Assembly (NCBI RefSeq): GCF_007748095.1 | Contig: NZ_CP036287.1 | Location: forward strand, 3,968,001 to 4,032,000 | DNA: 64,000 bases | Origin: Engelhardtia mirabilis | GTDB lineage: Bacteria; Planctomycetota; UBA1135; GCA-002686595 | Direction: 5' to 3' | Part shown: positions 1 through 8,658 of the stretch, piece after piece | How positions within the stretch are numbered: position 1 is the stretch's first letter | How the letters are laid out: the number at the start of each line of letters is the position of its first letter | The notes under the pieces: generated by a model | Databases searched by the model: none | Seen by the model: only the letters and a program-made list of their open reading frames with translations | What the model was told of the DNA's origin: nothing | Translations under genes and position numbers: made by a program

Positions 1-692
1 GGCGGGGGCACGCGGGCAGGCGCATACCCATCAGCGAGGACGTAGCTGCGCAACTGCGCGTCGGCGACGGAGACCTCGAGGCAGCCATCAACAGCCTCAG
101 GCCCGTCAGCCTGTTGGGCGAGGTGCTCGAGCACCTTCTGGGTCGTCGGCGGCGGGTAGGTCTCGCGCCACCAGGCCTCAACCAACTTGAACTCCCGGAT
201 CGGGCGACCGTCCTGCTGATCGAACACTCGGACCGCAATCCGCTCCTCGTCATCGCAGAAGGCCAGGTCCAGATTCCCGGCATCATCGACACTCCGTGAC
301 GTTGGCGACCACAACCGCAAGCCCCGGCGGAGATAGAGAGGCCCTAGATCCTCCGCGACCAACGAATCGGGTAGCGCCACGTCGCCCTCGCCCGTCGCTT
401 GGATCGAGACATCAATGACAGCGCCTCCAACAGCCGACCGCAGGCCGAGGGAATACTCGCCGCTCGGCGCGGGCCCGCCGCAGATGCTCAGATGAAGCTG
501 AGGACCCGCTGGCGACTCGACGACACCTCGCCTCGCTGGGAACTCGGTCGCGAGCGCCACCTCGGACTCCGAGGGCTCGCTGGTGGCCTCGCCCTTGGGA
601 ACGCTCGGGATGGCGTCGCCAGGGACTGGAGTGAAGGTCAACCAGACCGCGGCGAGAACGAGAACAGCGAACAACAGAGCGCGAATGAGCAT
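1..692 (-). CDS. secreted or membrane-anchored protein of unknown function, C-terminus beyond window edge
   Basis: An open frame runs from an ATG at 692 to the left edge with no stop, so the protein is at least 230 residues and its C-terminus is not seen. Residues 1-19 (MLIRALLFAVLVLAAVWLT) form a signal peptide or membrane anchor. A short low-complexity stretch follows, then a domain with several Cys, including LHLSICGG and LAFCDDEE. The visible end (LEVSVADAQLRSYVLADGYAP) resembles the close of a carboxypeptidase-regulatory-like beta-sandwich, but only weakly. It follows another secreted protein by 62 bases on the same strand, so the two may be cotranscribed. Local GC near the start is about 50%, below most of the window. 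Function not recognised. Confidence 0.65.
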   Translation of the reverse strand, partial: MLIRALLFAVLVLAAVWLTFTPVPGDAIPSVPKGEATSEPSESEVALATEFPARRGVVESPAGPQLHLSICGGPAPSGEYSLGLRSAVGGAVIDVSIQATGEGDVALPDSLVAEDLGPLYLRRGLRLWSPTSRSVDDAGNLDLAFCDDEERIAVRVFDQQDGRPIREFKLVEAWWRETYPPPTTQKVLEHLAQQADGPEAVDGCLEVSVADAQLRSYVLADGYAPARVPP

Positions 693-754
693 CTTGTGAA
701 GCGGGCTGTTGCAGTTGGTCAGGGCTACTTCAAGCCCGTCGACCGCCACATGTG

Positions 755-1225
755 TCAATTGGGATCAGGATCTTCAATGTGGCACAGGGCGCAAGAGATC
801 TTGTAGGGATCCCCCTCAGCCATGCTGGCTTCACCGATCCAGCTCCCATCACCGCCTTGATAGGCCGAGGCGGTCACCGACCCGAATCTCACCCATATGG
901 AAGTCTCGCATCCCTCGAACCCAGGAGCGCACTCAGGGCACTCGGCAACCCCGGGTTGGGTCGCGAGTGCCACGTAGAGCGCCTGCTTGGCCGCCTCGAT
1001 CGCCGAGATCGGCCCAGCGGTTCCTCCCGTACCACTGGTTGGTTGAGTGACGTCGTAGCTATCTGTGCTCGGGTCGCCATCGTCAGGGACTGTATAGGGA
1101 CCGTACTTGACACTGTCTCCCGCACAAGTCGGCTCTTGGCTGGTAGCGGTGGCCATGACGACCGAATCGGGAACAAGCACTGCCGCGACGAGGACAGCGA
1201 CTACAGACGAGGACCTGCAGATCAT
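755..1225 (-). CDS. small secreted Cys-containing protein, unknown function
   Basis: A 156-residue protein starting at an ATG. Residues 1-24 form a signal peptide (MICRSSSVVAVLVAAVLVPDSV), and processing near ATATSQEP is plausible. The mature part has at least seven Cys, including ECPECAPGFEGC near the middle and CALCH close to the end, which suggests disulfides or metal binding. CALCH is not a haem site, because CxxCH needs two intervening residues followed by His and the context is a single short CxxCH-like motif at the extreme C-terminus; a haem role is possible but unproven. It precedes the left-edge secreted gene by 62 bases on the same strand. No family recognised. Confidence 0.6.
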   Translation of the reverse strand: MICRSSSVVAVLVAAVLVPDSVVMATATSQEPTCAGDSVKYGPYTVPDDGDPSTDSYDVTQPTSGTGGTAGPISAIEAAKQALYVALATQPGVAECPECAPGFEGCETSIWVRFGSVTASAYQGGDGSWIGEASMAEGDPYKISCALCHIEDPDPN

Positions 1226-1474
1226 CTCTCAATCCTGCATGAAGGAACCAGTACGGTGCAGCCGCGCTGCATCAGCGCGGCGACTAGAACAAGGGTCGAG
1301 AGTCTAGGGGGGGGGGCAGAAAGCGCAACGGCCGATTCTTGGGGGGTCCGGTCCGGGCGCATAAGCAAGCTCTTACTCAGTGCTCCATGAGAGGTCCAAT
1401 GCCTTGTGGAATCGTGCAGGGTCGATTCAGACCTGCCCCAACGCGGTTGGTGGCACGCTCCGTGATAGAGCGCT

Positions 1475-3496
1475 TCAAGCCAACTCGAGCTCCCGCTGCT
1501 CCAACGCCTTGACCTCGTCGCGCAGCTTGGCGGCGTCCTCGAAGCGCAGCTCCTCGGCGGCGCGGTACATGTCGCCGCGCAGGCGCTCGAGGGCCTCGCG
1601 GATCTCGGCCGGGGTCAGCTTGGCGCCCTCGGCCACGCGGCTGGCGCCCTCGCCGGGCAGCTCGGGGGCCGAGTAGTCCATCTCGTAGAGGGCCTCGATC
1701 GAGTCGCGGATGGGCTTGATGATCGTGCGCGGTGTGATGCCGTGCTCGGCGTTGTAGGCCTGCTGCACGGCGCGGCGGCGCTCGACCTCTTCGCGGGTGA
1801 CGCGGATCGAGTTGGTCTCCTTGTCGGCGTAGAGGATCACGCGGCCCTCGACGTTGCGCGCGGCGCGGCCGCAGGTCTGGATCAGGCTCGTGGCGGAGCG
1901 CAGGAAGCCCTCCTTGTCGGCGTCGAGCACCCCCACCAGGGCCACCTCGGGCAGGTCGAGGCCCTCGCGCAGCAGGTTGATGCCGATCAGCACGTCAAAG
2001 GTGCCCAGGCGCAGGTCGCGCAGGATCTGCATGCGCTCGATGGCGTCGATCTCCGAGTGCATGTAGCGCACCTTGACGCCCAGCTCGGACAGGTAGGTCG
2101 TCAGCTCCTCGGCCGAGCGCTTGGTCAAGGTCGTGACCAGGGTGCGGAAGCCCGCCGCGGTCACCTTGCGAATCTCGTGCAAGAGGTCGTCCACCTGGGT
2201 GCGCGCGGGCCGCATCTCGATCGGCGGGTCGATCAGGCCGGTGGGCCGCACGATCTGCTCGACCACGTGGTCTTTGGCCTCGACCTTCTCGTAGGGCCCG
2301 GGCGTGGCCGAGACGTAGACCGCCTGCTTGACCAGCTTCTCCCACTCCTCGAAGCGCAGGGGCCGGTTGTCCAGGGCGCTGGGCAGGCGGAAGCCGTGCT
2401 CGACCAGGGTCTCCTTGCGCGAGCGGTCGCCCCGGAACATCGCCCCCACCTGGGGCACGGACACGTGGCTCTCGTCGATGAAGACCACGAAGTCCTCGGG
2501 GAAGTAGTTCAGCAGAGTGAACGGCGCCTGGCCCGGGGCGCGGCCGTCCATGTAGCGGCTGTAGTTCTCGATGCCCGAGCAGAAGCCCGCTTCGCGCAGC
2601 ATCTCGAGGTCCTGGCGGCAGCGCTGCTCCAGGCGCTGGGCCTCGAGCAGCTTGTCGGCCTTCTTCAGCTCGCGCAGGCGCTCCTCGAGCTCGACCTCGA
2701 TGCCCTCGACGGCGGCCAGCACGCGTTCCTTGGGCGTCACGTAGTGGCCTGAAGGGTAGATCGTGACCTTGTCCAACTCGGCCAGGATCTCGCCCCGCAG
2801 GGGATCGACCTCGAGGATCGACTCGACCTCGTCCCCGAACAACTCGAATCGGATCACGCGCCCCTCCTCGTAGGCCGGGAAGACCTCCACCACGTCGCCC
2901 CGCGCGCGGAAGGTCCCGCGCCGGAAGTCGAGGTTGTTGCGGCTGTACTGCATCTGCGTCAGGCGCCGCAGCAGGTCGTCGCGCTCGACCGTGGCCCCGG
3001 TCGCGATCGGCAGCGCCATCTCGGTGTAGTTGCTGGGGCTGCCCAGGCCGTAGATGCAGGACACCGAGGCCACGATGATCACGTCGCGCCGGTCCAGCAG
3101 CGAACGGGTGGCCGAGTTCCGCAGGCGCTCGATGTTCTCGTTGATGGACGAGTCCTTCTCGATGAAGGTGTCCGACGAGGGCACGTAGGCCTCGGGTTGG
3201 TAGTAGTCGTAGTAGCTGACGAAGTACTCGACCGCGTTGTCCGGGAAGAGCTCCTTGAACTCGGAGAAGAGCTGGGCCGCCAGGGTCTTGTTGGGCGACA
3301 GGATCAGCGCCGGCCGGTTGAGCTGCTCGATCACGGCCGCCATGGTGAAGGTCTTGCCGGAGCCGGTGATGCCCAAGAGGGTCTGGTGCTGGGTGCCGGC
3401 GCGGATCCACTCCGTCAACCGGGCGATGGCCTCGGGCTGGTCCCCCTGGGGACCGAAGGGGCACTGGAGACGGAAGGGTTGCGAGTTGCGTTCCAT
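1475..3496 (-). CDS. uvrB: UvrABC system protein B
   Basis: UvrB (673 residues, the usual family length) is the helicase-like damage-verification subunit of nucleotide excision repair; it is loaded by UvrA and recruits UvrC. Walker A is GITGSGKT at residues 42-49. The Tyr-rich beta-hairpin that inserts between DNA strands is visible (YYDYYQPEAYVPSSDTF), as is the DESH Walker B-type motif. The C-terminal UvrC-binding UVR motif (AAEELRFEDAAKLRDEV) ends the protein. The frame stays open about 1.6 kb upstream of the start, but only ATG at 3496 (MERNSQPFRLQ) gives a normal UvrB N-terminus. The opposite strand carries long shadow frames. It is divergent from the zinc-ribbon gene at 3674. Confidence 0.98.
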   Translation of the reverse strand: MERNSQPFRLQCPFGPQGDQPEAIARLTEWIRAGTQHQTLLGITGSGKTFTMAAVIEQLNRPALILSPNKTLAAQLFSEFKELFPDNAVEYFVSYYDYYQPEAYVPSSDTFIEKDSSINENIERLRNSATRSLLDRRDVIIVASVSCIYGLGSPSNYTEMALPIATGATVERDDLLRRLTQMQYSRNNLDFRRGTFRARGDVVEVFPAYEEGRVIRFELFGDEVESILEVDPLRGEILAELDKVTIYPSGHYVTPKERVLAAVEGIEVELEERLRELKKADKLLEAQRLEQRCRQDLEMLREAGFCSGIENYSRYMDGRAPGQAPFTLLNYFPEDFVVFIDESHVSVPQVGAMFRGDRSRKETLVEHGFRLPSALDNRPLRFEEWEKLVKQAVYVSATPGPYEKVEAKDHVVEQIVRPTGLIDPPIEMRPARTQVDDLLHEIRKVTAAGFRTLVTTLTKRSAEELTTYLSELGVKVRYMHSEIDAIERMQILRDLRLGTFDVLIGINLLREGLDLPEVALVGVLDADKEGFLRSATSLIQTCGRAARNVEGRVILYADKETNSIRVTREEVERRRAVQQAYNAEHGITPRTIIKPIRDSIEALYEMDYSAPELPGEGASRVAEGAKLTPAEIREALERLRGDMYRAAEELRFEDAAKLRDEVKALEQRELELA

Positions 3497-3673
3497 GGCT
3501 GGCGGCAAGGTTAGCGAGGCCGCCCCGCCGCCCGGGCCCCGCCTCGGGGAAGCCGTGGCGGCACGAGTCGCCGCATGGGCCCGGAGCCTCTGGTATCTTT
3601 TCACGCCCCCGTTCCCGGCGGACCCCACCCCCATGGAGTCCCCCGCCCAGAAGCCCCCGCGCCAGAGCTCGAC

Positions 3674-5209
3674 ATGCAAGTCCGAATCGGTGTCTGCACC
3701 AGCTGCGACGCCAAGTTCGAGATTCCCGTCTCCTTCGACCAGGCCTGGGCCAAGTGCCTGATCTGTGAAGGGGCGGTCCGTATCGGCGAGCCGGAGCTCT
3801 CCGACGCCGCCAAGAAGGCCGAGCGCGCCGCCGCCCGCGAGGCGGACGTCGCCAAGGGCAAGCAGGCTGCGCCCGCCGCCGCAGTGGCTGCGGTCGCCGG
3901 GGCCGAGGCTCCTCCGAGGGCAGCGGCGCCGGCGCCGGTCCGGGTCACGAAGGCCGAGCCGGTCTCGAAGCCCGAACCGGTGGTGACCTTTGTCCCGGAC
4001 CCCGTGGCGGAGATCGAGGAGGAGGCCGAGCTGGAGTTGGAGCCCCTCGAAGAGGCGGTGCTCGAAGCGGAGCCCCTCGCGGACGCACCGCCCCCCTCGC
4101 CGAAGATGAGCACCCTGGAGCGGCTCAAGGCCGAGCGCGCCGCCGCCGCGGCGGACGCAGCGGCCCCCGCTCCGAAGCCCCAGAGCACGCTGGAGCGGAT
4201 CAAAGCCCAACGTGCCGCCGAGGCCGCAGCAGCCGAGCGCGCGGTCGCGGAGCCGACTCCCGTCGCAGCGAATCCCAACAAGGCCGCCAGCGCGAGCCGC
4301 GGCAGCGGTCGCAAGTCCGCCGGCGACGACGGAGCCGGTGCCTCCGCCGGCGGCCGCAAGCGCTCGGGCGGTGCCCGTCGGCGCCCCGCGGCCAAGAAGG
4401 CCGAGCGCAGCTCCAAGCCCCTGCTGATCGCAGGCGGGAGCCTGATCGTGATCGGGATCGGCGTGATCGGGATCACCCAAGGCTGGTTCGAGGGCGCCAA
4501 GGTCGCCCAAGCCGAGAGCGGCGAGGACCAGGTCGCCGACGCCCCCGAGGACAAGGTCAGCCAGCCGGCGGTCAACCCCTTCGACCTGGTCGGCGGCACC
4601 CCGACCCCGATCGGCAACGCGTCCGCGGCCAGCGCTGCCGCGGCCAGCGAGGGGAGTTCCACCGATGGGGGCGCAGCAGCAGCCGCCCCCGCGCAACCGG
4701 CCGCGCCCGCCGCGAATCCGAAGCACGATCCCGACACCGTCGATCTCGCCGCCCTGCCGACTTACGACAAGCTGCCCGAGACCAGCGACGAGGACTGGGC
4801 CTCGATCGTGGCCGACGCCGAGAAGTTGGTGGACCCGGCGGGAACCCGCGGATCGACCACGGCCAGCCAGCGCTTGATCGAGCGCGGCGTCGAAGCCATG
4901 CCCGCGATCATGAACGCGTTCAAGACCGTCGACCTGTACGACAACGCCGGTCTGCGCACGGGCGGACTCGTCCAGCGCACCCTCGAGGAGATCTGCAACG
5001 GCACCAACTACGGTTGGCAGGACGGACTCGAGCGCGACCAGATCTGGTTCAACAAGCGCGTCGTCGTCGCTTGGAACAAGGCCTGGGGCCAAGCTGAGGG
5101 CAACGAATTCGCCCGCGCCTCGCTCCTCGGCGAGGAGCCGCCGTCGGCGAACGACGCCGGCGGGGACGGTGACGCCGGCGGAGGCGACGACGAGTCCAGC
5201 GACGGCTGA
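3674..5209 (+). CDS. zinc-ribbon, Ala-rich single-pass membrane protein, unknown function
   Basis: A 511-residue protein starting at ATG 3674 (MQVRIGVCTSC), chosen because a zinc ribbon begins at once: Cys8-x2-Cys11 and Cys28-x2-Cys31. A long Ala/Glu/Pro-rich linker follows and contains two copies of a STLERxKAxRAA motif (codons near 4112 and 4185). After a basic Lys/Arg-rich stretch comes one transmembrane helix at about residues 250-272 (LLIAGGSLIVIGIGVIGI). A second low-complexity linker leads to a folded C-terminal domain of about 130 residues and an acidic Gly/Asp tail. The layout resembles zinc-ribbon proteins with a cytoplasmic N-terminus and an outer globular domain, but the C-terminal domain is not recognised. 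A hairpin terminator follows. Confidence 0.75.
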   Translation: MQVRIGVCTSCDAKFEIPVSFDQAWAKCLICEGAVRIGEPELSDAAKKAERAAAREADVAKGKQAAPAAAVAAVAGAEAPPRAAAPAPVRVTKAEPVSKPEPVVTFVPDPVAEIEEEAELELEPLEEAVLEAEPLADAPPPSPKMSTLERLKAERAAAAADAAAPAPKPQSTLERIKAQRAAEAAAAERAVAEPTPVAANPNKAASASRGSGRKSAGDDGAGASAGGRKRSGGARRRPAAKKAERSSKPLLIAGGSLIVIGIGVIGITQGWFEGAKVAQAESGEDQVADAPEDKVSQPAVNPFDLVGGTPTPIGNASAASAAAASEGSSTDGGAAAAAPAQPAAPAANPKHDPDTVDLAALPTYDKLPETSDEDWASIVADAEKLVDPAGTRGSTTASQRLIERGVEAMPAIMNAFKTVDLYDNAGLRTGGLVQRTLEEICNGTNYGWQDGLERDQIWFNKRVVVAWNKAWGQAEGNEFARASLLGEEPPSANDAGGDGDAGGGDDESSDG

Positions 5210-5252
5210 GACGTAGATCGCCCTCCGGCAGATCCGGGCGAAGAGGATTCGA

Positions 5253-5283
5253 GGGCCGCGTCGACGCGAAGTCGCCGCGGCCC
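5253..5283 (+). terminator. hairpin terminator after the zinc-ribbon gene
   Basis: The stem GGGCCGCG/CGCGGCCC is extended inward by CGAC/GTCG after a single mismatch, with loop GCGAA, and is followed by TTCTCGT. It lies 44 bases after the stop at 5209 and between convergent genes. Confidence 0.6.
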
Positions 5284-5457
5284 TTCTCGTCTGGGGCCGG
5301 TGTCCTGTGAAGCCGGTGTCACCGACCGGTGTGGGCGCCGGCTGCCTGAATGGCCCGAGGCCGAGGACCCCGGGCCCCGCTCACGTCGTCGATCGAAGTT
5401 GCCGAAAGACCTGGGCCATCGATCGGCGAAGTCGGCGGGCGGCGGCGGGCGGCTCGC

Positions 5458-7380
5458 TCACTCGAACTCGCCGGGGCGCGCTGCGGGGTCCACCTCGCCG
5501 CCTTCGATGCCGGCGGCGCCGCCGCGGCGGGGGTCGCTGAAGCCGCTGGGCAGGCCGCCGCGCTCGACTTCGATGCCCTGCACGCTGGCCCAGCGTCCGG
5601 GCTCGAGCATCAGCACGTGGCCGCGGGCCTCGAGTTCCGCCAACACCTGGGGCGACCAACCGGGTTCGACCCGCGTGAAGTCGGGCTTCCACTGCTGGTG
5701 CAGGCGCGGCGCGCGGATCGCCTCCTCGAGCGACTGACCGTAGACCAGCATCCGCAGGAGGACCTCGATCACCGAGGTGATGATGCGCGGACCGCCCGGG
5801 CTGCCGATCACGATCGTGACGACGCCGTCCCCGTCGACCACCACCGTGGGCGTCATCGACGACAGGGGCCGCCGGCCCGGGGCCAGTTGGTTCGCCTCGG
5901 AGCCGACCAGGCCGTAGTCGTTGGGCACGCCGGGGACGATCGAGAAGTCGTCCATCTCGTTGTTGAGCAGGAAGCCGGCGCGCGGGACCAGCACGCCGCT
6001 GCCGAACAGCGAGTTGATCGTGGTCGTCATGCTGACCGCGTTGCCGTCGCGATCGAGCACCGACAGGTGGGTCGTCTCGTCCCCCGCCTCGCGGGGCGTC
6101 GGCACCCAGGGCTGGACGTCGGGGTTGGCGCGCTCGCCGATCGACGTGCGGCGCTCGGCGATCCAAGCGGAGCTCAGCAGGGCCTTGACCGGCACCGGGT
6201 GCTGCTCGTCGGGGTCGCCCAGGTGCTGGGCGCGGTCGGCGAAGCCCATCCGTAGGGCCTCGATCCACCAGTGCAGCGCCCGCGAGCCGAGGCCCACCGA
6301 GAGGGCCAGGCGCTCCTCGTCGTCGCGCTCGGACTCGGCCCCTGCGCGCACGGTCTGGCGCTCCGCGTCGAGGGGGAAGCCGTCGAGCACGGCCAGGACC
6401 TGCAACAGCAGCACGCCACCGGAACTCGGCGGCGGCATCGTGATCAGTCGCTGGCCGCGGAAGGTCCCCTGCAGGGGCCGCATCCAGCGCGAGTGGTAGT
6501 CGCCCAGGTCCTGGTGGTCCATGACCCCGCCGCCGGCGCGGATCTCGGCCACGATGGCTTCGGCCACGTCGCCGGAGTAGAAGCCGTCGGCGCCGTCGGC
6601 GGCGTAGCGCTCCAGGGTGCGGGCCAGCTCCGGCTGGCGCAGCAGGTCGCCCTCCTCGAGGGCCTTGCCGCCGGGATAGAACAGGGCCCGAGCGGCCGGA
6701 CTGGCCAGCAGACGCGCGCGGTGGGACTCGATCCGCAGGTGCATCGCCAGCCAGGCGTCGACCTCGAATCCGTCGCGGGCGAGGCGAATGGCCGGCTCCA
6801 CGACTTCGCGCCATTCGAGCCGCCCGAAGCGCCGCTGGAGCGCCTCGAGACCGTCGGGCGAGCCGGGGACTCCGGGCGCCAGGTGTCCGACCAGGGAGCG
6901 CTCTCGGACCACCTTGCCGTCGGCGTCCAGGAACAGCTCCGGGACCAGGCGCCGCGGCGCGGTCTCGCGGAAGTCCAGGGCCCAGGCCGATTGGGGATCG
7001 GTGTGGGGCACCCACAGGGCGAAGCCGCCCCCACCCAGGTTGCCGGCCTGGGGGTAGACGACGGCCAAGGCCAAGGCGGTGGCCACGGCGGCGTCGGCCG
7101 CGTTGCCCCCTCGCACCAGGGTCTCCAGGCCGACTCCGGTCGCCAGGGGGTGCTCCGAGACCACGGCGCCGCGCTCGGGCGTGGGCCAATCGGGCTCGCG
7201 GCTGAGCTGCGGCAGGCCGGAGCAGCCTGCGAGCAGGGTCGCCAGGACGAGGGCCAGCCAGTGCTGGGCCCCGGCGGTCCGTGGGCGAAGCCCAGAGCCC
7301 GAAAGGTCAGCTCCAGCAGCCAGGTCGCGAGCTCCTGCCTGGTGGGCGGACCGAGCCGGGCGCCGCGCGCCGCGGCTCAT
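5458..7380 (-). CDS. ggt: gamma-glutamyltransferase, lipoprotein-type N-terminus
   Basis: Gamma-glutamyltransferase (640 residues), an N-terminal-nucleophile hydrolase that autocleaves and then hydrolyses or transfers the gamma-glutamyl group of glutathione and related peptides. The nucleophile is predicted as Thr436 in TTHLSVLD, the first residue of the small subunit. The large subunit carries RGGNAADAAVA and the AGNLGGGGF motif. The small subunit carries PLSSMTPTVV and GSPGGPRII, which help form the oxyanion hole. Residues 41-53 (WLALVLATLLAGC) end in a lipobox, so the enzyme is probably an exported lipoprotein, although about 40 residues precede the hydrophobic core. The start ATG overlaps the stop of the NIL-domain gene (ATGA), which supports coupled translation and this start. 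Confidence 0.95.
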   Translation of the reverse strand: MSRGARRPARSAHQAGARDLAAGADLSGSGLRPRTAGAQHWLALVLATLLAGCSGLPQLSREPDWPTPERGAVVSEHPLATGVGLETLVRGGNAADAAVATALALAVVYPQAGNLGGGGFALWVPHTDPQSAWALDFRETAPRRLVPELFLDADGKVVRERSLVGHLAPGVPGSPDGLEALQRRFGRLEWREVVEPAIRLARDGFEVDAWLAMHLRIESHRARLLASPAARALFYPGGKALEEGDLLRQPELARTLERYAADGADGFYSGDVAEAIVAEIRAGGGVMDHQDLGDYHSRWMRPLQGTFRGQRLITMPPPSSGGVLLLQVLAVLDGFPLDAERQTVRAGAESERDDEERLALSVGLGSRALHWWIEALRMGFADRAQHLGDPDEQHPVPVKALLSSAWIAERRTSIGERANPDVQPWVPTPREAGDETTHLSVLDRDGNAVSMTTTINSLFGSGVLVPRAGFLLNNEMDDFSIVPGVPNDYGLVGSEANQLAPGRRPLSSMTPTVVVDGDGVVTIVIGSPGGPRIITSVIEVLLRMLVYGQSLEEAIRAPRLHQQWKPDFTRVEPGWSPQVLAELEARGHVLMLEPGRWASVQGIEVERGGLPSGFSDPRRGGAAGIEGGEVDPAARPGEFE

Positions 7381-7625
7381 CCGAAGACGGGCGGGTTCTC
7401 GCCCTCGCGCAGCTCCTCGACCTCGACGCCACGCTGGCGCAGGTAGGCGACCGCCTTGTCGATCTCGGCCGGTTCGCCCTCGATGTCGACGGCGACCATG
7501 GCCCGCTGCTCGTTGATGATCGCGGCTCTGATGTTGGGAACGACGTCGAACTCAGCCCCCAGCGTGTGGCTGATGATCGGTTCCTGAATCAGGTCCTGTG
7601 GGAAGGTGCAGAAGTACTTGCGCAC
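7377..7625 (-). CDS. stand-alone NIL domain protein
   Basis: An 82-residue protein with GTG start at 7625 (VRKYFCTFPQDLIQEP). This start is preferred because it follows the previous stop (TAA, 7630-7632) by four bases, and the longer frame would overlap that gene. Nearly the whole protein matches the NIL domain, the ACT-like fold normally found at the C-terminus of the methionine ABC ATPase MetN or on ferredoxins: PVISHTLGAEFDVVPNIRAA, then the AVAYLRQRGVEVEEL end. In MetN it senses methionine; here it stands alone, so its ligand is unknown. Its stop overlaps the start of the gamma-glutamyltransferase gene (ATGA), and both families touch sulfur amino-acid metabolism. Confidence 0.85.
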   Translation of the reverse strand: MRKYFCTFPQDLIQEPIISHTLGAEFDVVPNIRAAIINEQRAMVAVDIEGEPAEIDKAVAYLRQRGVEVEELREGENPPVFG

Positions 7626-7629
7626 GTGG

Positions 7630-8334
7630 TTACCGGTGGCTCCTGGCCGCGTTTCGATCCGCCCTGCGAACCCCTGCCGAGGCGAATCCGAGCGAGCATC
7701 CCAACACAAGCGCGACCATGGCTGCAAGGGGCCCATGGGGTCGCCGCCGGTCGGAGAACCAGTCGGTTCCCGCGGGTCCGTAGACGGACGGATGGCGCAT
7801 CCAATCGACGCCGGCGGTTTCGGCGGCGACCGACAGGGGGGAGAGATCCAGGAGCGTGGCTGCGAGCTGCGGCCGTCGCTCCGCCCAGCCCCGCTCGACC
7901 AGATCGGCGCGGCCCGGTAGGGCGCAGAGAGTTACTGTCAACGCCAGGGTCGCCGTCGCCCCCGCCGGCGCCCAGGTGGGCCGCCGGGCGCCCCAGGCCA
8001 AGCCGGCAACGGCCAGCCCGAGGGCCGGTCCGAGGCCGAGCACCGCCCGAACGAGGCCAGGATCCACCTGCCGCTGGGGTCCCAGTGCCACCGCGCAGGC
8101 CACCGCGAGGCTCCAGGCCGCGGACGCACAGAGGGCGCCGATGACCGGCCGGACCCCCGCGGCCCCCGCCAACCAACCGGCGGCGCCACCGGTCCAGGTC
8201 AGCCAGGCGAGCAGGGCCAGAAGATCCGGCGCCCCACCCGTCCCCGGCAGTAGGACCGCAGGAAGGGGCAGGATCGCTACCATGAGCGCTCCCCACCACC
8301 GACCCGGTCCCTTCGAAGTCGTATTCGCTGCCAT
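7630..8334 (-). CDS. integral membrane protein, unknown function
   Basis: A 234-residue membrane protein. The start is ATG 8334 (MAANTTSKGP), placed by a GGAG ribosome-binding site a few bases upstream; an in-frame ATG 31 codons earlier lacks one. About five or six hydrophobic segments are visible: near residues 13-28, 34-55, 60-80, 90-110, 120-145 and a final one at about 205-225. Between the last two lies a soluble loop (ATLLDLSPLSVAAETAGVDW). It is the first gene of a tightly packed set with the NIL-domain protein and gamma-glutamyltransferase, so a transport or envelope role related to glutathione or sulfur amino acids is possible. No family assigned. Confidence 0.7.
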   Translation of the reverse strand: MAANTTSKGPGRWWGALMVAILPLPAVLLPGTGGAPDLLALLAWLTWTGGAAGWLAGAAGVRPVIGALCASAAWSLAVACAVALGPQRQVDPGLVRAVLGLGPALGLAVAGLAWGARRPTWAPAGATATLALTVTLCALPGRADLVERGWAERRPQLAATLLDLSPLSVAAETAGVDWMRHPSVYGPAGTDWFSDRRRPHGPLAAMVALVLGCSLGFASAGVRRADRNAARSHR

Positions 8335-8658
8335 GGTGCTCCGGTCGCGCTCGGTATGAGAAGCGTAGCGAGCGTGCGGCTGCATCGAGCACCCCGTTCC
8401 AATTGGGTGTAGCGGCGCGCGCTGCACAAGGGATACGCAAGCAAACGGATCGAACGGGAACTGGTTCTCGTCAGAGCACTAGATCGGTGAGCTCGCCGTC
8501 TCCCACCGGCGAGTTGCGTCGTCAGAGCTCCCGTGAGCCGCGTCGCAAGGGATTTGAAAGCGCCGGACAAACTGCGACCTCGAGAGTCCATTCTCCAACG
8601 CTTCGAGATCCCCCTCCCGACCTCGAAGACCACCACACCGCCGCACAGGCTTTCCGGT
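8335..8658. other. divergent intergenic region
   Basis: This region separates the membrane protein on the minus strand from the first large secreted paralog on the plus strand. It must hold promoters for both directions. No clear -35/-10 pair, repeat or small gene can be picked out by eye. Confidence 0.4.

Noticed and set aside
1307..1316. Run of ten G upstream of the small secreted gene
   Set aside because: Non-coding and not associated with any frame; not evidence of phase variation by itself.
1742..2752. Plus-strand 336-codon frame opposite uvrB
   Set aside because: It is antisense to the conserved UvrB core and has the biased composition of a third-position shadow.
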